DNA of 64,000 nucleotides from Pempheris klunzingeri. Lineage: Eukaryota > Chordata > Actinopteri > Acropomatiformes > Pempheridae. Of the stretch, positions 1 to 29,903 are shown piece after piece. A model generated the notes under the pieces. It searched no databases. It saw only the letters and a program-made list of their open reading frames with translations, and was not told the DNA's origin. The DNA lies in contig NC_092026.1 in the NCBI RefSeq assembly GCF_042242105.1, forward strand, positions 23,450,191-23,514,190. Direction: 5' to 3'. A program made the translations under genes and the position numbers. The first letter of the stretch is position 1. Every line of letters begins with the position of its first letter.

Positions 1-655
1 CGAGAGCAAGAAGGAATGGTTCATCTGAACCACTCGTACCAACACGGACTCATGACGTTAGGATGTATGTAGTTTTCTAAGCATAGGGATTAGTTGTGAG
101 GCATCCACCTGTGGAACCTCAAGGATGTAGTGACCGGTTTATCCAAAAACTTTAAGGACAATGGACACCATGGCATTACAGTGTGGGTGTTTAAGCTCAG
201 GGCGCCGTGCTGACTGGCAGAGCCCGGGTGGAGACGTGGAGCGCTTTATTTCAACTTTATTTACAACAGACAGTGTGACGGGATGAGAGGCTTCAGATGG
301 TAGAGAGGACGTTACAGGCCTTGAGTGAGCGTGTTCATTAGCTTCTTTCTTTCTGTCCTTATTAATTTTCTGTTTAATTTATGTAATTTATTTATTTATT
401 CATATTTAAATCATATATTTTTTCATAAGAATACTTTGTTTGCATTTATTTATTTTTATAGATTCATATCTTTATGCTTTTGCGTGCTCCGATAGTATTT
501 CAGAATTAATGGTCATTCATTTGTTAATTCCGATGATTCTAAACCTCTGTAGCAATGCTCATAACTTCCAGTCCACTTTTTTTTTTTTTTATCATTTGCC
601 TTAATTTACATTTATTTCGGTAAAGTTTCATTTTAGCCTTAAGACTCAAAATGTT

Positions 656-689
<34 letters not shown>

Positions 690-2755
690 TCTGTAAAGGA
701 GATGTTGCCATGACTGTATTCGCATCATTTGGACTAAGAACCGAGGGACAAAGGAATTGCCACACTTCTATTTATTTTTGCATCTACATATCTTACGGTG
801 TTTCTTATTGACTTTTGAGCAATGATTGCTGAAACTCTTAATGATTGCATCATTTATTCTGCTGTTTTTGCTGCCACATGAGTTCAGGGTTGAGTTTGAA
901 CTGTTTGTCCTGTGAGAGCAGGTTTTTGACACAGAGGTTGTCTTTTGTTTGCATTGCTAGTACGGGATGAAAAAATGTGTGTCTAAAATTGATACCACAC
1001 ACACTGAGATTTCTTAACAAAATTCCTATTTAAGGATCACTACAACATTTTGGAAAACTTCTAGATTAAATTCAGGCTCAGCGCACCCAGCACAGAGATA
1101 GGTGGGGGGTGAGTTTGGCCTGGCTTAGCACAAAGACTGGAAGCAGAGGGAAACTGCTAGCCTACCTCCATAACCAGTGGACCAATCCAGCTTCCAGCAG
1201 TGCCAAAGCTGTGTGATCTACTCTTTTTATGTCAGTATTTAGAAAGCTCGCTTCAAATGCCAATTTTGTTGTGACCAGAGATAAGACAGAGCTGAAACCT
1301 GACAACCCCACTGTCCCACTGTAAGGACAGGACTTTAAGTGTTCAGTCCAACTCTGAGCAGCCTGGAGAGGCATTGAAAGCTGTGTGTAAAAGAGGGCTG
1401 AGTAGTTAATACTGAGTCCAAAATGGGTTGGACATAAAACAGAAAAGCACTCTTGTCTTTTCTTTGATTTCCTCCTGTTGTTTCTAGTGAAAGGCAACAG
1501 TGACTCACTTCAGTCACACATGCCAGTCTGAACGTGATAGAACGAGGACGACAGAGACAGAGCAAAAATGTGATTAAAAACAAAAATGAAATGAAAATCT
1601 GACATGGTGGTCCTTCAGCAGTGAAGACACTGGAGAAGAGTCTGGATGGGCACTTTTAAACGACAGATCAGAGCAATGAATCCGGCTGTTGACAGGCAGC
1701 ACGGCAGCCGTCTGACTCTCACTAAAATGGGATTAAAAACCAAACTGGTCCTGCCCCCCATCAAGACCCAGGACAAGGCAAGTCAAGTCATCCACAATTC
1801 TGAGACAGCAGGAAGAAAACAAAGCTAGTGTGAGGACACCAGCCCTGGTTGGAAGCTGTGGGTTTTGTTGTAGGAGCTAAGCTAACTTGCCCCCCCGGCT
1901 TCCAGTCCTTGTGTAATGCTAAAACCATTGTGGACCTATTTCTGTGCTGGATGAGAGAAGAAACTGATACTGATCATCTTTCTACTTCTTTGTAAAACAG
2001 CAAGCAACAAGCCCTCTTCTGGCAGCATATTAACAATTACAACTTTCCAGCCGCTGAAAAATGATTCCTTATTTACCAGTGTTTAGGTTATTGATTTGTT
2101 TAGGCTCGTTGGATTTCAGGGTGGGACAGGACAGCAGGCGCGGCCATGCTGAGGGCTGAGGGCAGTCTCTTCCTGATAATGTTCCACTATCTCTGGCAAA
2201 CTGTACAGGTGGGCTGGAAGGACTCTCAGTCCCACATTCCTCTAACATCTGTCCTTTAAAACCTGAGCTATGTCTTTGATTTTTATGAAGTAATGTTTCT
2301 GCTGAAGAATGTTTGTTATCCACATACAAAACTATGGCTTACATCCTGACATTTGATTGTATTGCATTTGTATTCCTTTGACTGCATCAGTGTAATGGCA
2401 TGCTGTTTGACACTGAATGACACCCACAGTTCTGTTTGATGAGCCACTGTAGCATCACCATGCTTTTTCTTCATGCTATATGTATAAAACTTTGCCTAAC
2501 TGTTCTTCTGTTATAGCTGGTTTCTTATTCTTAGTCTTATTCGTGTTCTTGGACACACCAGCAAAATATGAGTACAAATCTTACACTGGCTAATATTACA
2601 TCCAGATGTCAATCATCAACTAACCAGAGAACTGCCTCAAGTTAAGACAGAAAATGACACCATATACTTCAGAAATCACCTCAAAGCACATTTGTGCACA
2701 AGTACCAATATTTAAATGAGGACACTGTTCTTGTTGCCCTCATCTCCACGTCACT
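1..2755. other. Gene-free flank of tgs1
   Basis: I see no coding exon here. The open frames are short, lack splice-compatible neighbours and resemble no family I know. The stretch is AT-rich around 350-620 with T runs, and carries a TG dinucleotide run at about 656-686. It lies beyond the 3' end of tgs1. Confidence 0.6.
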
Positions 2756-2759
2756 CATT

Positions 2760-2965
2760 CCAGTCTAGGAGAGGTGGAGTAGGTTGTGGTGGTTCGATCC
2801 CTGGCTGTGACTCAGCATGTTGAAGTGTCCTTGGGCAAGACACTGAACCCCAGTTTGGTTCTGAAGCAGCTTCAGTGTGAGGAAGTCCTCCAACTTAGAT
2901 GCCTCCTGAATGAATGATGTGTGAGGTGTGACTAGAAAGGTGCTATACAAATACAGAGCATTTAA
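2760..2965 (+). repeat. tRNA-derived SINE-like repeat, copy 1 (family A)
   Basis: This copy contains the GGTTCGATCCC box-B core of a tRNA-type Pol III promoter near 2791. The body then reads 'gtgtccttgggcaagacact' and ends with 'tatacaaatacagagcattt'. The same body recurs at 7912-8172, 36245-36485, 36890-37095, 52475-52775, 62440-62635 and 63285-63490. In the better copies a box-A-like TGGCTCA..GG precedes box B, so I infer a tRNA-derived SINE. The family name is not assigned. Confidence 0.65.
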
Positions 2966-3670
2966 CCACTGCTAGCTTGTGAGGAACAAGTCAAGCATGA
3001 TAGATCCCAAAGGATCTGTTTGATATGATTCACTCACACAGGGAGTGTGATTAACGCCAACAGGCCGTGTGATATTTCCTGACTATAAATACTACACATG
3101 GAACACTCTATTTATCAGGTGACTACTATAAGTGAAGGAATACTGAGGACCACCAAACCCTTTGAGATTTCCAAATCTGAGCCAGTGGGGCGGGTCGCAC
3201 CTCTTCGACCTGGAACCATTTCATCAAATGCGGTCTTCAAAATATGCAATTTCAAACTCCTAGTCTCTGAACTGTGACATAGCTGGAACCTTATTAAACA
3301 AGTGACTAGCACATAATAGCTGTATGACAAATTGTACATCACTGACACTTCTCATGATTTATTCTACATAATGATGTAGTACTTACTGTAAAATTACTAA
3401 ATATAAATCCTGCAGGGTATGCAACTGTGCCATTATGGAGCCAGGGCTTACTTATTCCAGCCATTCATTCAGGAACTGGCTCTAATGTGTTTCATCCATT
3501 CACTTCATTTTCTCTCAATGCAATGCAGATTCTGTGTAAGAAGAATCAACAGAGACAGAAATGATGAAGTGGTTTCTCATCACGTGATCTCGTTCTGTTT
3601 GGACACTTAATAGTGCAATGAAATGTTGCCTCATTAACAATGAAGATGACAGCAAACATTCTTAAAATCA

Positions 3671-3676
3671 TTTATT
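3671..3676 (-). terminator. tgs1 polyadenylation signal
   Basis: AATAAA on the minus strand, 212 nt past the tgs1 stop codon at 3888. It is the first such hexamer after the stop that I noticed, so the tgs1 3' UTR is probably about 0.2-0.25 kb. Confidence 0.55.
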
Positions 3677-3887
3677 GTTCAATAAAAACTGGGTAAAATA
3701 TAAATGACTGTTGTAAAACTCTTCACCATTATCGTTTCAAGTATAAACTCAATCTCAGGGATTCATAAAACTCTTTCAAAACCACGTGCACCAACTGGAC
3801 CATGCAGTGGTAAGAGACTGGAACATAAAGTGAGAAACAGAGTAGAAAGACAACATTTTGGTTCCACTTAGGAAGAACTTGCTGGAG

Positions 3888-12885
<8,998 letters not shown>

Positions 12886-14115
12886 GTCGGCCGGCCCGCT
12901 CCCTGCTTCTGGGCCACACAGCGTTCGTTCACTGACGGGCTACGAGCTCTTTACGTCTGTGTCCCGACCAGCACCGACCCAAGGCGACTTCACTCACGTT
13001 CACGCACAATTTCCACTTTTCCGCCAGCGACGACAACACGGACACTTCCGCTCATATCTTTTCACAATAAAGCATTATTTTGTACAGTACAGAAAACTCT
13101 GTACTCTATCCCTCGGCATTGGACCTGAAATCGTATTGTAGGATTATGACATCATATTTTGCATTTGTCAGATGCATAAATAAAAACATTTCAGTTCTTT
13201 TCTATTTGTCCTTGACTCCCTTGGGGTTTCCTTTGCCTAGGAAAAAAGCATTTACTGTTTTTACGCTTTTATTTTGAAAGTCAAACAGGAAGTATTATTT
13301 TCAGGTTCACGCCACCATGCGGAACTCTTCTGTCGGTACAGTGGTTTCCAGGGACACTGGGCCATCTTAACACCTGACTGTGTCACACTCTAAGCAGTCC
13401 GGGGGCATCAGCAGGGCAGTTGGTAGCTAATAGAGCTGTATGTTGTGCTCTTGTGACATTAAATATCCAGTTTGAATGGCTCTGTTCACACTAATTGCGT
13501 AACCTTAAGGTAACGTTCTCTGTTTCTATTCTATTTCAGTGAAGCGACGGTGGCTGTTTACTTTCTGTCAACTCTCATTTTCCAGTTCTGCTCAGTGAAC
13601 GTTAGTTAGCTCACTGTTTTGGCGCAGCTCCTGTCTTCTGTTACTCTTATTGTCGCATTTACTTTCATAGCTGGTCCAGGCTACTGTCACTCCTCAGAGC
13701 GAGGCTGTAACGTTGATCCGAATGCTAAAGCTAGTTAGCTTCCATTAGCTGAAGCGTAGAGCAGCATAGCTACACAGAGCTGTGTGTGTGTGTTGGGACT
13801 GTAGTGCCACTAAGACACAGATACTTGTTCCTCTTTACCTCACTGGCTTTTTACGAAAGACACGTTGCTCTACAAAACGATGTTACTGCCAAAACAACAA
13901 TGTGTTGGTGTTTCCCCAACTAAGAGCTGCATGTTGCCCAGTGAAATGCAGGTGAAGTTGAGAACAGCTGTACATGGAGTCACTGAATCACGTGAGTGGT
14001 GTTTTCCTCTCCTTTAGCCCCCCTGTATGTAGCAGGTGGGACCCCCCCCCCTCCTCCTGAAGCTGCCTGACTGACTGACCCTGTCCTCAGCTGGCTGGAC
14101 TGCCACCAGAGCAGG
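12886..14115. promoter_or_regulatory. Divergent tgs1/tmem68 promoter region
   Basis: The two start codons point away from each other across this gap. The tgs1 side (about 12850-13060) is locally CpG-rich and has an ETS-like GCGGAAGTG on the minus strand (13043-13051). There is no obvious TATA box. A tmem68 5' UTR exon probably lies within 13.3-13.9 kb: the sequence before the ATG contains a plausible acceptor (ctgtcctcag, near 14090), implying an upstream non-coding exon I cannot place. A shared housekeeping promoter is inferred. Confidence 0.6.
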
Positions 14116-21074
<6,959 letters not shown>

Positions 21075-23620
21075 CATCAGCGGCAGAACAACAGAGACAG
21101 ACTGTCCAGTGTGTGACCAAAGCAGCACTCGTCACATTTGCTCAGATGGCTGCAGTGTGCACAGGTTTGATGGCCTAACATGTTGAAACATTTGCACAGG
21201 TTTCCTTATTGTCCCCCAGACACAACTGGCTGCAGCTGCTGAGGTTCCTTTTCCTTACATGTTCTTTGTATGGTACCCATCTGATATGGACTCTGGTGTA
21301 CACTGACTCCCTCGTGTGCTCATTCCCAGGACGGATCTGTTTAAAGAGACTTCAGGAAGTTGTTTTATTGGAATAGACATACCTCAAAACGCTAAATGAA
21401 AAGAGAGTTATTTTTTCAATACACACATGCACAATATCAAATGATATCTTTGTCTTGATGAAGTATGATCAGTTCTAGATGAAGTGACCTGTGGGCTGAT
21501 CGCTTGGTCAGATGGGATCAGTCACTGTAGCTACTCTCAGTGTAAATATACAGGATTCAGGCAATTTCCTTATTGAACATTGTGATGTAAGTACATTTTA
21601 GATCTGCATGAGATCCTTCATGTTGGTTTGTCCATGCCTATGAATTGCAGTGACTATGCAGACAATTGCTTGTGAAGATATACTGTGCTGCACTGTGATG
21701 CACTTGAGTTTGCACATATTTCGATTCACGTGACTTGGAGCAAACAATGAAACATGGGGATCAGGCAGCAAGGTTAGAGGAGAGTCTCAACACGCAGAGC
21801 AGACAGCTGAATTCGGTGGATAGGGTCGCCTCACTGTAAAAGGGCTTTTGGCTTTGATTTCTTTCAAGTGAAAGTTTTGTGAGTCAGTCGATGATGTCGT
21901 GCTTATACATGAATTCCAGTGGTTTTTCCCAGCCTTAAATGAATATAGGCATGCAGTTAATGGCTCAGCTCTTCAGATCTCATACTTTTTTCATAATGTC
22001 TAATGACATGAGCAGATATTTACTAACCGTATCAACACTTTGCCCACTTCCCTTTATGATAACTACTTTTTAAGCTACATACCAGCAAATCAGTCTGATT
22101 AGGGTGATTAACACGTAACAGTGTGTCTCAGTTTTAAAAATCAGGCCCTCGTTATTGAAGTAGCCCATTAGTAGTCCTTTCGCCAAACTTCCTCTCACAC
22201 TAAAGTCCGTAACTGAGGAAGATGTGGATGTGGTGACCATATGAATTGGGACAGTTAGCTGGAGCTGAAGATATTTACCTATATTTACATTAATAGAGAG
22301 GTTGGACATAATAACTAGAACACCTGAAATGTAATCGAGTATGACAGCTGGGTACTTTTTATTGAGACTGTGATGGAGGTGACAGTATCATTCCATTATA
22401 TTGTAAGGTGTTGCTCTTATTTTGTCCATGGCTGCATTAATACCTGTTGATATTTCCAACAGAACTGAGGCTCTAATGAAGCAAACCACAGACCCATGGT
22501 GACTAGCTAATGGTTCTGAGTGACTCTACATAGAAGATCGACAGGAATTTTGATACTCTGTTGTAATGGTGCTATTGGCTTTAATGCAAGATCAACCTTT
22601 TTTCAAACTATTAGCTGATGAACACAAAATGAATCAACATGATTGGCATGTTCGAACTGTGAGGATTTGCTGCTTTTCTGTGTTTATAGAAGTATAAACT
22701 GAATATGTAATATTGGGCTGTTGGTCAGACGGCTCATCTGAAGACATTACTGTGTGTTCCAGGACGTTCTGATTATGCATAAATCAGTTAGTTTAAGGAA
22801 AAGTCTATTCATTTATCAATGTAGTCCTACAAAAAGCAGTGGACTTTGTTGTGCCATGAACTCAAAATGCCAAAGTTAGCTGATAGGAGGTGGTTTGCCT
22901 GTGCTGATGCAGTTATCGATGCCTTTTATCAGTCAGTCCAAATCGATCTGAACAGCTCAGACTAGAATAAGACTAGTAGAACTAGAATAAGTAAAATAGG
23001 GAGACTTATGAACACACGAGAAGAAAGCAAAGTGTAAGTTTGAATATAAAACAATAAAATAAATGTGTGTTTGACGTTCTGGACACTTCCTAGAGCTACG
23101 AGCCTCCATACTTTCTATGACTGTCCCCTCAAAACTCTAACTGTAATTATCATATCAGCACAAATCCCAGTCTATCACTTTATCAGTGCATGTGTACATT
23201 AATGATGTAAAATGTTGTCTCTTTTTTGGCTCTTCGTTGCTTCATCAGCAGTGTTGTAAACTAATCTTGTCACGTACAAGTGGTGGTTTGGAAAGTGTAA
23301 CAGTGAGTGTTTATGAGCATGTCAAATGTTGTGATTCAACACATGGTTTAGCACACGTAGTCTTCAAAGTACCACTGCCAACTCTGATTTCTTTCATTTT
23401 CAAAGAAGCCTTTGTTGAGACCAAGTGTGTTTCTGAGTCATGTCTAACTGGAGGCTTTACTTCTGTTAACTGTTGCCTTTTTTCAATATTCATGTTCTTA
23501 GTTTTGAGATGATCTAACGTGTTTTTAAATCTTGTCAATATAATATAAATGCTGCACTTTTAAATATTGAGATCCACTTCAACCTGTTAATAAATCTATT
23601 TTAGTAAGATGTTTCAAGTG
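21075..23620 (+). other. Probable tmem68 3' UTR
   Basis: No coding exon is visible after the tmem68 stop. AATAAA hexamers occur at 23053-23063 and at 23589-23594, the latter followed by a T/GT-rich stretch. The transcript may therefore end near 23.1 or 23.6 kb. The 3' end is inferred only. Confidence 0.4.
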
Positions 23621-25280
23621 AATTCCTTTCTGTTCTTTTGGCAGCTGTTTGGTTTGGTTGTGGAACACATCCCTTCTATGTCTAATATACAAGTACAAGA
23701 TGTTTCATGTTGTCACATGCCTGTTACATACCTGTTGGTGTGAACTAACATTCAGAGATTTAGAATCAGCTGTTGTACTGCGGTTTTTCTTCTTTTCTTC
23801 TGAAATAGATGTTTTAATACAGGTAAAACCAGTGTACTCCAGACACAACTGACAATTTGAAATCTCCAACTGAAATAGATCTGGCCCCAAAATCAGAATA
23901 TAACCTGATCAAACATTTACAAAATGTGTGCAGTACACACACACACGTATATACTTTATGTGTTTCTTATTTGATATTTGTGTTCTATCCCTTGTTTCTT
24001 CACCTTTCCTGTCTCTTGACTCTTGTTGTGTGACACCTGAATACTGTTGGAGCCAGTTTTCCTCACAAATATGCTTCTGTGTTGAGTTTGTTTTCCAGTC
24101 CAGAGAAGCTCATGTGACCCTTGTTCATTATTGAACCACAACTGTGCAATTGGGCTCTAAATGTTTAGTGAACCCAGTTTTATTTGGACCTGCTGCAGTG
24201 GACTCAGTGGTTGGATTGAATAGGTTTAAACGATGCTACTAACAGTTTTACCAAACCTGGTGTTACTGGGCCCTGAAACAGGAACCTGCTCCCATCTAAA
24301 GCTGTGCAGAGTGTGATGCCTGGCTTCCATTTCCTTTTACCAAAAGTTGGTCCTTTCTTAATTCTTCTGACTTGACTGTTGCTCAGAGGGATCGTCTCTT
24401 TGTGCCCTTTCAGTTGCCAATCTGGTTGAACCCGTTTTATTCTCTTCACATTCAAAGGTCAACATCTGGGAAACATCGCCCATCAACTCTGACTGTGTTT
24501 GAGCATCAAGCATCAGTGATGTTAATACCTCATTGATCATTGAGTCTGCCCCCCCTCCTTACGAGAGTCTTCGCTCTGCCTGCTAAGAGTGCGGTTGAGA
24601 GCCGTAGCCTGATCTGGGGCCCTGGCATGGTGCCAGGTCTGTAAAGATGTGGGCACAAACAGTCTGCTTTCCTGTAGCTTGGCCAACCTCAGTCACATTT
24701 CATCCACTCCACCTTCCTGCGACAGCTTAGCTCTTAACGGTCTCAGATGCTGACTGTGAGTTCAATAGATGTCCGATTCCTGATTTCTCTTTCTAAATTC
24801 TGGAGAATTCTTCTGATTCTGGAATGATTGTATATTGTTGACAGAAAGTTCATATATGCACCTTGGCCACACAGAATCTTCTTCCTCTCTAGTCCTTCCT
24901 GTGTGATCGTTTCTGAAATAACTGCCCTCTTCTGTCGATCATAGTCATAGTTTTAGGGTGAAGAGGCTCTACTTATGATGTATGCCTCATACAGACAAAT
25001 ACACTTGAGAGTAGTTTTCACAAAACGAATAATTTTTGAGCATTACTGAGCAAAGTTGATCTTGTAGCTGTTGAGAAGTGCACCCCCAAATGTAAAGCAG
25101 TACGTGCTGCTAACACATGGTAGAAAAAGAGTGGTGAGTTATACATGATGGGCCTCTATAGAGGGCCTGTATGAAGCACATGCATGTTTAACTGTTTCTG
25201 TTGGAAACAAACGGGTGAACCCAAAAATACTTTTGCTTCGACCTCAATAAATGAAAGAACAAATGAACCAGCTTGAGGCC
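23621..25280. other. Spacer between convergent tmem68 and xkr4
   Basis: I see no exon, known repeat or RNA gene. Open frames are short and without family resemblance. Confidence 0.5.
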
Positions 25281-25301
25281 AGAAAAATGACCACAGTGTA
25301 C

Positions 25302-25307
25302 TTTATT
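25302..25307 (-). terminator. Candidate distal polyadenylation signal for xkr4
   Basis: AATAAA on the minus strand, followed by GT-containing sequence. Others lie at 25410 and 25689-25694. I noticed no AATAAA on this strand between these and the xkr4 stop at 31220, so a long 3' UTR of 5-6 kb is possible. Confidence 0.3.
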
Positions 25308-25719
25308 AAATGAATTTTGGTAGTTTGTGTTGCATTAGATTCAAATAAAAATTTACAAAAATCCCATATATACAAAAATGTCATTTTGATCATGTTCATC
25401 ACTCTTGATTTATTTTTACAATAAAATGTACTTTTCCCCATTGAACGCATTTTAGCACTTAAGACTTTCATCACACAATGCAACTTACTGAAAAGACCAA
25501 TTTTTTTGTCATAAACATTTGTATCTTTTTTAAATACACCACATACACCACATTTATCTTTTTTTTCTCTGTAGTATATCGTTTTAGTTACAGCCATCTT
25601 GGTGGCATCAAACCTCTAAAGACACCCTTCACAGTCAGAACTCAAAAAAGAGGAATGTTCTTTTTTTAACGTTTACACTTTGCCTACATTTATTTACAGA
25701 TAAGCTTTACAGTTGATCA

Positions 25720-28500
25720 GTTCAGTATCTGTGGTATTCCATGTTTGACCGACTCTCTGAACAGACATCTGTACAGAATGAGGATACTGTGTGACTGGAA
25801 TCCTGTCGTTATTCACCTGCTGGTTACTGTGCTTTTACTAAGGCTGGAATATCTCATCTGGAGCTTCTGGCCATCCAGAATAAATGGTAATGATAAATGA
25901 GAACACATTTTCTCTCCTAGTTCTAAAGATGATTTCTGTGTATTGTGTGGCTGATCAGTCCTAAAGGCCTGTTCACCTCTCAGAGCTCCAGAGAACATGG
26001 ACAGACAGCAGATAAGAGCTGTGTGCTAACACATATGACTGTTACAACTATTAGATATATGATGCTTTTGTGATCTGCCAACACTTTTTTTCAAGTTCAG
26101 GCAACTAAGATTACTTGGATAAGGTCGGGAGAGATTGTCTAACTCGTATGAGCTTGTGCTGAACTTTGATCGGTGCCCTCTGTCAGCACCAGTGTGCACT
26201 GGTGGTGGAAGATGGGAAGCAGTAGGAGAAGAGAGGGTCACAATGGGAACATCTTTTGGAGCTTAATGATCCTCTGCATTGCTTTTTTTCCCTTCTTTTT
26301 CTTTTTACTATTGTGACTGTTAATGTGACAATTAATGTCTCGAGTTAGCAACAGTCACAACCAGAGGAACAGCAGTAAGCCATGTTTCCTCCGGCTGGAC
26401 ACAAAGCGGTTCATGTTCAGGCTGGGAGGGTGGGGGGGTGAGGTCTTTACCACCTCCCTGGAGGACAATGACTCAGTCGTAGTATAAGCACAGTAACTGC
26501 TGTTGACACATTACACTATTATGAGTAATGTAAAAAGAACACACACACACACACGTGCATACACACACACACACACACAGGGCTAACCAGAAAACCAAGC
26601 TGTGCTTTCAGTACAGCCTCAAACAAAGGCCCGGGTTATGAGGTTGAAATAAAGACAAAAATAGAAATATATTCTCTTTAAGGCAAACAAAACACAGAAA
26701 GCAGCTTCTAGGAGTTATGGTCAGAGTGAAGGAGGGAGTGTGCGGATGCGTCATGTCCCGTTTATCATACACTTCCTGCATTGAGCAGGATACCCACCAG
26801 CAGTCACACATTGGAGAACTTGAGCACCTGTGGAGCAAGAATCGGGGGTTCCCCTTGTTGTAACAGTACCTCACTTTGTGTTTTAACAGTGAGATTCAAC
26901 AAGTGACAGCTTGGTACAAAAGGAGCTGACGGCAGACCAAACCAAAGTGAACAAATGATTTAAGCCAAATTCATCAAATGGAATAAAAGAATTGCTTGCT
27001 GCACCAGTTTGGCACATAGTCTGCAGAAAACGATCCGTTTCACATTCAGTTTCATTTTGTCAGTGTTTAGATTTGGAGTCCACTTCACATCATTTCTTAA
27101 TGGAACTTTCAACTGAGTTCTGCTGAAACAAACAGGGAGCTCTTCTATCGTGCTGCCTGTGTCACAGAAGAAATGTTTAGCCAATGAGAAAGTGGAGGGT
27201 ATTCTGTCCAGAAAACAAACTGAGGTAGCTTTATGTTCAGTGTTTATCAGTACACATCATGTCTTTATGTCCGTATATGGTAGTTCATGAGATGGTGATT
27301 AGTAAACAAAGGCTACACTGGATTTGGGAGACACTGCAAATAAACATACATAATATGCTCTGATGTCCCTTTCACATAACATAAGGCTGCATTTAGGCTA
27401 CAGAGAACGTTCTGACAGGTCATGATGGTCAAGCTAGATCTAGTGTGACTGTATCAAACTAAAGCTAATGCTTCCAGTGAGTGTCGGCCTGTTCCATGTT
27501 GGCAGAGGGACCTCTGCTGGAGGACTGAGCCAGTGCCAAAGTCATTCTACATACAATACCTCTACGGCATTACAATATAAAATGCCAAGATTAACCGAAG
27601 AATGACTTGACGATCAAAGTGAATAGATTCTTCCTTTAGATTTTGGGCTATCTGAATAAAATTGGTTTGCCTTTTAGGCGTGGATTTGATGTGATTGCTT
27701 CATGAACAGGAAGAAGTTTTCCATATTCCCAGAAGAAGCTGAGCAGGAGCTCCTGCAGTGCTGTCGAAATGCAGCCTTGTACAGTGTGTTCCCTGCTTCA
27801 AGTCTAACAGTATTGTGCCATCCTGAAACCTGTGCTTATTCTACTTCGACAATTAAAAAAAAAACTGGTGTCTACATTACCCACAATGCAACTTGACCAC
27901 CTACAGTTCAGTCAGAAATGCCAGTGTGCTATGCTAGTAGGTGCTAATGCAGCCAGCTGCAGAGGTCTTCCTCCACACTGTCAGATCTTTTGGTTTTTTT
28001 CTCTTTTTCCAGCTTGTAGTTTCCAGACCCGACCGACGCTGACTCAAGTGACATCACTTGAGGTCATTTATCCATCCATTTCAGCACAGCTTCCTCTGGG
28101 GCCACAAAAGGCGTTTTACAATGTGTACAAGTCATATTCACTAGTGAGCAGACAGACTTTGATGTGTGGAAGTCAGAAGTGAACCGAATGCTTCAAATGA
28201 ATTAGAAAAAAACAAAAAGAGCTGTGGTCAAAACAACTGAATCAGCCATTAACCACAAGTGTTAACAAGCTTCTCAGTCCAGTAAAACACAACTTGCACA
28301 CACACACACACACACACACTCACACACACACACACATAGTATTGTGGTGGCAATAAAGGAAATAAATTAGCTTAAAAACGCTTTTTCTTTTTGTAAATAA
28401 ACCATTTACAGATGCAGGCTGTACATTGTTAGATGTTTGGATGTATTTTACCTACAGTTTGTGGCCATTTTTGTACAGTATGAAAAGGTACATGATGAAA
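25720..28500. other. Spacer or possible xkr4 3' UTR
   Basis: No coding exon is recognised. CA repeats lie at about 26539-26579 and 28296-28337. If xkr4 uses the distal signal near 25.3 kb, this stretch is 3' UTR. Confidence 0.4.
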
Positions 28501-28504
28501 AGTC

Positions 28505-28910
28505 TATTTTGCATTTCCATCCATCCATCCATCCATCCATCCATCCATCCATCCATCCATCCATCCACTCACCCATCGTCGATACCATAATCCTTAATAG
28601 TCGTAGGGGGGCTGGAGCTGATCCCAGCTGACTTTGGGTGAGAGGTGAGGTCCACCCTGGACTGGTCACCAGCCAATCACAGGGCTGACTCATTGAGACA
28701 GACAAGACACTCACACTCACACCTGCGGACAATTTAGAGTCACCAATGTCTGTGGACTGTGGGAGGAAGCCGGAGTACCCGGAGAGAACCCATGCAAGCA
28801 TGTGGAGAACAGGCAAAGTCCACACAGGAAGGCTCAAGCTTCAAACCACAAACCTGCCGGCCAGTGGGTTTGTACCTGGAACCTTCTTGCTGTGAGGCAA
28901 CGGTGCTAAC
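28505..28910. repeat. Dispersed repeat family C, copy 1, with CCAT tract
   Basis: A CCAT microsatellite (about 28518-28567) leads into 'ggggctggagctgatcccag', 'cctggactggtcaccagcca', the 'gtgggaggaagccggagtac' block, then 'ttcttgctgtgaggcaacgg'. Copies at 42868-43205 and 46140-46420 share the same order of blocks. This is a widespread fish interspersed repeat; the class is not settled here. Confidence 0.75.
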
Positions 28911-29862
28911 CAATCATTTCTAATTCTAATCAACAATAATGTAACTTGACAATAATCAATATAGATTATGTTCACCTGTTTACACAACTTGTGCAATAGT
29001 TGTATACCGTATTGCAATTGCAGGAAAATGATGGCCTTCTGGAGCTGTAGAAAACATACATTCAAATTTCTCAAGCAAAACAGCATAGTCTGCAAATTGA
29101 GTGGCTCTAATGTAAAGTCCAAGAACACATCAGATCTGTTCATAAGCACAATAAACACACGTCAGAGTCATTCCAGATACTCCAATATTAGAAAACTAAC
29201 ATAAGCCATAATAACATATCTAATAAGAAAAAATAAAACAATAAGAGCTGAATTATGTGCCAGTGTTTGCCAGGACAGAGGATAATGGGAACATATTCTG
29301 CTGGCTCCCTCTGTGGTCTGGGCTCCACACTGGTCCTCTGCTTAGTGCCACATATCTGTAGCCAAAATAATACAAATAAAAATGATTTCTCTTTCTCTTT
29401 AGAAAAAAAGTCATTGCACTTGTAACATGACAAATGAAGAAAAACAGACATTTCAAAACAAAGAAAACTGTTACCATCTAAACAGCTTTGCCTCAGAGAG
29501 CTTAAATTCCTGAACACGGTGGGTTGTTGCGTGGTGGACACTGAACATGTCTGGATTCCATTAGTTACCCTGCCCTGACCGTGATGTGTGGATCAAGCTT
29601 TTAACAGAGGCATCTCAGCTTCCTAAAAATCACTTTGTTAGCTAATCTCAGTTGACAGCACCGTGCTGGTGCTTGTGTTGTGTGTAACGATGTTGAGGGC
29701 TGTTGCTGGGTTAGCTGGAGGATGAGAAAAGGAATATTATCCCCAAAAGGTTGCATGTGCTTATCAAAGAAGAGCAAGACTTAAAGTTCAAATATCAAGG
29801 TGTACATACACTGATCCATGACGGCACAGAGCCACCAAGGCGTCCAGCTACACGTCCTCCTC

Positions 29863-29903
<41 letters not shown>
